This document shows positions 16,094-20,823 of a stretch of DNA of 20,823 bases, piece by piece; position 1 is the stretch's first letter, and each line of letters begins with the position of its first letter. This DNA is from Amoebophrya sp. AT5.2. Taxonomy: Eukaryota > Sar > Dinophyceae > Syndiniales > Amoebophryaceae. The notes under the pieces were generated by a model. It saw nothing but the letters and a program-made list of their open reading frames with translations. It ran no database searches and was not told where the DNA came from. The position numbers and the translations under genes were made by a program. Location of the stretch: the NCBI GenBank assembly GCA_005223375.1, contig RXOD01004538.1, forward strand, positions 1 through 20,823, read 5' to 3'.

Positions 16094-19000
16094 ATGGAGG
16101 GCCCCACCGTTGCGGCCTCCTCATCTACAGCGGAGCAGGCTTCTTCCGCTGCGACGGGCTCTAAACGTATTTCTACTTCTTCATCTCGCCATGCGTTCAA
16201 AGTGGGCGAGCGCGTCCACGCGAAGTGGATTCAGAATGGCAGCTACTACCCCGCCACTATCAAGGAAGTGCGACCCGCAACCGGCAAAGTCCTGGTCGAC
16301 TGGGAGGATGGAGACACCATTGACCGCACGATCGCGATCTGCGACTGCTTCAAGATGGAGCCGGCCGCGCCACAAAATCAGGAAACGATCGACGCGGCCT
16401 GCTTCGTGCAGGATCTGCCGAATAAAGGTGAGTCCTGGTGCTATCAAAATCCGGGGAGCATGATGTCCTGGAAAAAACTTTTGGTGCAAAAACTTTTGGA
16501 GAAAAAATGAAGGGCTGCATACACACCGGTCGACGTCGACTTCCACCCCCTCTTCAAAGTTAGTTCGTAAAAAGAGCCTAGACTTGATGGCAAAGTAGAC
16601 GATCTTAATATCTTCTTGACTCCGTATCGTATAGATACGTATAATTCGTAAATTTGTATAAGTATTTTTCCTTGTTCTCCCACGCGCCAGGGCGCTGTCT
16701 GTTCACCCGGCAGCAACTTCGTTCGGGCGACGTGGTGTTTTGCGAGGCGGCCACCCTGGTGGCGATCGAAAGTCGGCACCAGGAGCTATGGGACGCTCTG
16801 GTGGAGATGCACGAAGCGGACGCCTTCGAACTGGGCACCTGGTCCTTCGTCTACGCGGCGCTCCTCAGCCTTCTGGAACTCGGGCCCAAGGAGCTGCAGG
16901 TAAGCGTATGCGTAATTACTTAAAGTAAGTAAGTACTTTGCTTTATAGATTTAAGGAGTAGTTTCATGGCATTTTTAGTACACGACGTTCTCTACCAGGT
17001 GGTTCTGGACAAGTTTGTTCCCGAGGGCGAGAACGAGGTTATTTCGAAGGACGTTCACCGCATCTTTTCTGAGGAGCTGCAGTTTCCACAGAAGTTTCTG
17101 AAAAAGGAGCACAAGGTCGCGGTCGTGAAACAAGCTTCCGGATCTTCTTCACCTTCATCGCGCGGGGCCGCGGGCGGGGGAAAAACGCAGTTCCAGTTTC
17201 CGGGTGGGAAGCAGATGACCAAGACCTTAGTCCAGACCTTGATAAACGCGTGGCGATACAACAGCTTCGGGCACCACACAGAAGAAGGACTGGTCCTCTA
17301 CAACCGAATCTCCATGTGCTCACACGCCTGCGACCCGAGCTGCTGCTGGACTTACGGCGACGACGATTCCTTCGTGCTGCGGGCGAGAGTGGCGCTGGAA
17401 CCGAGCGCAGAACTCACCATTAGCTACCTGCAGGTAAGTACTCACGTTCTTCATCATGTCGTCTCCAGCTCTAGCTCTTGGGAGGTATTTATAAAAACGT
17501 GAAGGAGAAAAAAACTTTTTCAAAAATTTTGTTTTTTTGCATCTAGTATTTATACGTGCCAGGTGGCACTGGGAATGGGAATGGCATTGCCAGCTAGGAG
17601 AGCGGGGGAAGTGCCGCACGATCTAAAATTTCGTACATCAACATCACAGGACGAAGACCTGCTCAAGTCTACTTCGATTCGGCGCGAGAAGTTGGAGAAT
17701 TGGAAGTTCACTTGTGGCTGTGTCCGCTGCAACTTGAAGGTGGACATCTGTCGCGGCTATCGGTGCCTCAAATGTCGTGTCGGCGCGCACTACTACAAGG
17801 AGAACATCGAGGATATGAGTTACAACTCGACGTCGACCTCCGAAACAGCGCAAAGCGCGCAGAAACCGGCGGCGAAGCGCAAGAAGCTCTGTGCGGCCGA
17901 CGACTACTACGACGCACCCAGGGTGAAGCCCACTACGCGGGAATCGACCGCCAGCACGGCGTTCGGTCGTCAGTCGCAGCAGCTGTACTTCCGGGATCAG
18001 ATGCTGGCATGCGAGGCCAGATACGCACTTGCCAAGGAGGAGAAGAAAAGTAGCTCGTCGAGCAGCGCGGCATCCTCATTTCGGTCGCGGTCGACAGGGA
18101 CCGGAGGGGGCGGTGGCAACAGCAGCGCATCCTCGAGCTCGTCATCGGCGGGGAAGGCTGCGCGCGGCGCGGGAGCAGGAAACTTGATAAAAGCAAACAA
18201 AACGTCGGGGAGTAGTACAACTAGTGGAGCAGTAATGAAGGGGTTGGCGGGGGAAAAGCCAGGCACCCCTCCAGCTGGCAGTAGAGAAAAAGAAACCGTT
18301 CGCCCGGGAGACCAACTGACGGCATGCGACGTGTGCGGTGAACCCTGCACAGACTTCGCAGCAAAACAATGCCTCAACCTGGAGCCGGAGTACGTACACC
18401 GCATCGAAGCACTGGAAAAAACAAATATCCAAGATATCGAACTGGTATCACAATGACGAGGGATTGTTGAATGCGCTGTCTCCCTGTGTCTTCAGTATAA
18501 CGGTTTTCGTGTCCAAGAACTCTGCCCCATGACTCCCTGCGCTGCAGGGGCAGCTTCTTAATTACCTTCATGATGGGACGACAAAAACGCATTTATTTTT
18601 TCCACCAGGTTTATAACGCCACGTTGGATTTTTTTCACGAGCACCACTGGTGCGTGTTTGTCTGCGAGCAGATCCTTTCTGAATACTACACCGAGACCAA
18701 GCGCGACGTGAAGGCCGCGATGACACATCAGCGCAACCGCATCACTTTCCACGAACGCGTGTTCGGACGCCCCAGCTTCATCTGGGCTGGCGACCTGGAA
18801 GCGCTCGCCGACAACCTCCAAAAGCAGATCAAGGAGCAGGAACAGAAAGAGGCCGCAGCTGCCGCCTCTCAGCAAAGTCAAATACTTGGAGCAGGAGGTG
18901 GAGCAACCACTCAAATAAACGCAAACAACTCCCCTCCGTCGTCGCAGCAATCGGCGGACCTGCTGAAGAATCCGCTGTTGAAAAGTAATAAAAGGTCGTC

Positions 19001-19298
19001 GAGTGCCAGCACCTCGAACAACTCCTCGCCTGGTGGCTTAGCAACCGGCGTAGGGTCGCCAAGTGCTGCTTCGGGGAGCAAGAAAAATACGGTGAAAAAA
19101 CAGCTGTCGCGGTTGTCGGAATGCTTGGCGATGTACAGGAAGTCGCAATCCCAGTATGCAGTATTGTGTGGTGCCAGCCACCCGTACTCGCTTTCGGCGC
19201 AAAACAAGTGGCACGCCGTGCAGCACAAGATAAACAGCATCGCAAACCCACCTACGAAGGGGACAGGAGCTGGCGCCGGGACGCCAAAACCAAAGTAA
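16094..19298 (+). CDS. Tudor-like plus SET (SMYD-like) protein, five exons
   Basis: Probable protein-lysine methyltransferase using S-adenosylmethionine. Exons: 16094-16427, 16691-16899, 16999-17433, 17650-18444, 18609-19298; the joins keep one frame of about 820 aa. Residues about 35-85 look like a Tudor/Agenet barrel (VGERVHAKWIQNGSYYPATI, VDWEDGD). The SET N-part is in exon 2 (GRCLFTRQQLRSGDVVF). The SET C-part in exon 3 has RISMCSHACDPSC with His290, then ELTISYL at the end of the exon. Exon 4 opens with DEDLLKSTSIRREKL and a post-SET Cys cluster (C348, C350, C353, later CLKC). About 170 Ser-rich residues follow before CDVCGEPC (552-559). Exon 5 resembles the helical C-terminal part of SMYD proteins (HHWCVFVCEQILSEYY, DLEALADNL), split by a Gln/Ser-rich insert. 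No MYND finger is seen. The canonical NHSCxPN motif is altered to SHACDPS, so activity is uncertain. An acceptor at 17562 would instead add 29 residues. Confidence 0.85.
16428..16690 (+). other. Intron 1 of the SET gene
   Basis: Donor AAAG^GTGAGT after 16427; acceptor ...CGCGCCAG ending at 16690. Phase 1; joining gives NKG-RCLFT, restoring the SET N-terminal GxCLF pattern. 263 nt. It contains a 12-bp palindrome GTCGACGTCGAC (16529-16540) and a direct repeat of AAAAACTTTTGG near 16475-16500. Confidence 0.9.
16900..16998 (+). other. Intron 2 of the SET gene
   Basis: Donor CTGCAG^GTAAGC after 16899; acceptor CTACCAG ending at 16998. Phase 0, 99 nt, contains stops in frame. It joins two exons that continue one open frame. 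Confidence 0.88.
17434..17649 (+). other. Intron 3 of the SET gene
   Basis: Donor CTGCAG^GTAAGT after 17433. The preferred acceptor ACATCACAG ends at 17649 and joins SYLQ to DEDLLKSTS, matching SMYD-type spacing. A second in-frame acceptor, GTGCCAG ending at 17562, sits in the near-palindrome GTGCCAGGTGGCAC (17557-17570) and would add 29 residues. Confidence 0.75.
18445..18608 (+). other. Intron 4 of the SET gene
   Basis: Donor GAACTG^GTATCA after 18444; acceptor TTTTCCACCAG ending at 18608. Phase 0, 164 nt, with an in-frame TGA at 18454-18456. It contains two competing hairpins: CTGCCCC/GGGGCAG (18522-18528, 18547-18553) and CCCTGC/GCAGGG (18535-18540, 18544-18549). Confidence 0.85.
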
Positions 19299-20823
19299 TC
19301 ACAATGCGAAGTAAGTGCTAACGCAAAGAAAACGGCACCTGCAGCGGCTGTGTAAGAAAGTAGTTCGGTTCCTCCTCGTATGTTTGCAACGCGACGGGAC
19401 TTCGCCGCTTCCCTCGAGTAATCGCCTGTTTGTCTGACGTCCTGGCGGGGACAGGGTGTGATGTCTTGTACTAGACTGCAACGTTGTCAATTACAACATT
19501 GAATTACATTTATAAAAAACTCTTGCGATTGGTTCAAGGACGGCTCAGCCACTTCTTTACTCGGCGATATTTTCGTATGTCAAGTAGGATTTGGTTGAGA
19601 TTTTACTTATTCATTGCCTGCTAAAAATCCAAATAGGAATTCAATTGAATCTCGACAAGTAATTTTGGTTTCAAAACCTTTGAGTCACTCCTTCTCCTGG
19701 TCTTTCTCGCTTCCATAGAGAAGAAGGGTGTACCTGTAGGCGCATCGCGAAAAGTACTAAACTTAGGGCAGCGAGCATGAGCAAGTCTGTCGCGTGGTTT
19801 TGACCTTAAATTAATAAGCTGCACTAGCACCGGGTGGGGGTGTTTCCAGCTACCCGCAGATGTTTTTCGTGTATTAGGGCCGGGGAAAAAATTCAGTGTG
19901 CCATCCATCCTCTTGCGTAACTACTTGTGACTCCGATCATGTAGATTCCGTGACTTTTCCTTAGCACACTGATCCATAACGAAGCTGTCTAGTTCCAGGA
20001 TAGGAGGCCACGATCATTTTCAGGCCGTAGTTTCTTCGAGATCGAGTACTCTCCGTCTCCCTCTCGTAAAACTGGACCTGATGAAGAGGAGCCACTTACA
20101 CTTACTTTTAAAACTGCGTGGCTGTGTTCATCTTCATGACATCGAACAAAAAACAATCGGAAAATATTGGATCGCTCGATGCTGATCTACTCAACCTGAA
20201 CTCGTGGCTTCGAGGTCGAAATTACGAACAACTGCAATATCGTGAAACAGCAACCCGACGAACACCACAGTTGTGCGATATATCCTACTTTATTTGCCCG
20301 CCGTAAATCATAATAACATAAACCGTATCCCATTTATTGATGACTTTCTCATTCTCGCACTCGACGTCGACTCACTTTCTTTGTATAGGGCGGGGGCGGC
20401 TTGAGCCACTGTCTTTTCCATTTCCCTGGTTAGAACAAGAAACATTGTAAGAAAATTGAAGTAGTTTGTATCAAAAACTATACCGCCCCGGAGGTGGCGG
20501 TATACAAGAATTCCTCCCCCCGCTCTCAGATTGTTTCTGAAGGATTTTGCTTCCGCGAGTGGGTTAGACTGCAGAGAAAGATGTCACAAGAGCCCTGGTG
20601 TGCATAGCTCTGCTGGCGCTTAGTGCGTCTCCTGCTGTGTGCCTGGATTTTCTGTGTGCACAAGCAGCCTCTTTTTAATTGAGATAGCTCCAGGCAGTAG
20701 CGCTCTCACTTAGCCTCCCTGTTAGCTATGGCACCGCCGTGGCATTTTTTGTTGTTTTTACGAGTGCCGAGTAGCTAATGGCAGTGAGCCCGAGACTACA
20801 CTGTTTCTGTTTGAGCAGTCTTT
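19299..20823. other. Apparently non-coding region after the SET gene
   Basis: About 1.5 kb, AT-richer than the genes. Short frames (for example 20118-20306 +, 19621-19908 -) have no recognisable features. TCGAGNYCGA motifs are at 20036-20045 and 20210-20219, and the palindrome TCGACGTCGA is at 20361-20370. I found no tRNA, snRNA or transposon signature. The end of the window may reach the next gene's upstream region. Confidence 0.5.
20479..20504. repeat. GC-rich hairpin, 9-bp perfect stem
   Basis: TATACCGCC (20479-20487) and GGCGGTATA (20496-20504) are perfect reverse complements around an 8-nt loop. It stands isolated in AT-rich non-coding DNA. It could be an RNA 3' structure or a protein-binding palindrome; strand and role cannot be told. 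Confidence 0.7.

Noticed and set aside
19501..19560. GGTTCAAGG resembling a tRNA T-loop
   Set aside because: No matching acceptor, D-arm or anticodon stem can be folded around it.
1..20823. CRISPR array, prophage, bacterial operon or spliced-leader gene
   Set aside because: No regularly spaced repeats, no phage or ribosome-binding-site pattern, and no match to the dinoflagellate spliced-leader core; GT-AG introns and a SET domain indicate a nuclear eukaryotic locus.

Overview
This is a eukaryotic nuclear window, most likely from a protist. The evidence is the SMYD-type SET-domain gene with four GT-AG introns, the glycosyltransferases with secretory leaders, the organellar-type PheRS and Era, the long alanine/serine/glutamate low-complexity inserts inside conserved domains, and the 0.3-1.5 kb AT-richer spacers. 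All recognisable genes lie on the + strand. One-strand gene runs, disordered inserts and few introns would suit an alveolate, perhaps a dinoflagellate or syndinian, but this is inference: I found no spliced-leader gene, rRNA or other taxonomic marker.

Layout. (1) 6-1253: 3' part of an alanine/glycine-rich unknown protein carrying two copies of a short RT[LI]SL.DEL.F motif. (2) 2257-3729: mitochondrial-type monomeric phenylalanyl-tRNA synthetase (FARS2-like). A near-perfect 75-nt hairpin sits at its N-terminal coding end. (3) 4122-6758: Era-family GTPase with KH domain (ERAL1-like), swollen to 878 aa by two disordered inserts. (4) 7042-10149: secreted or Golgi-type GT61/DUF563-like glycosyltransferase. 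(5) about 10230-11091: a decayed coding region with at least three apparent frame changes, ending in a heptad-repeat coiled coil. (6) 11850-15069: GT8-family glycosyltransferase in two exons; the second exon holds the C-terminal HWTGPLKPW metal/substrate motif. (7) 16094-19298: five-exon Tudor-like plus SET (SMYD-like) protein of about 820 aa with a divergent NHSC motif. (8) 19299-20823: apparently non-coding, with a strong 9-bp-stem hairpin.

How the genes relate. Genes 2 and 3 both serve organellar protein synthesis (charging tRNA-Phe; small-subunit rRNA maturation). Genes 4 and 6 both look like lumenal glycosyltransferases, and each has a CxHC motif shortly after its hydrophobic leader, so they may act in one glycan pathway. 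The SET protein is probably a lysine methyltransferase or a derived non-enzymatic relative.

The main points for follow-up are the shared CxHC module, the altered catalytic motifs in the GT61-like and SET proteins, the hairpin at the PheRS start, the duplicated motif in the first protein, the decayed gene, and a palindrome-like TCGAGNYCGA motif seen only between genes. I see no CRISPR array, tRNA, rRNA or complete transposon.
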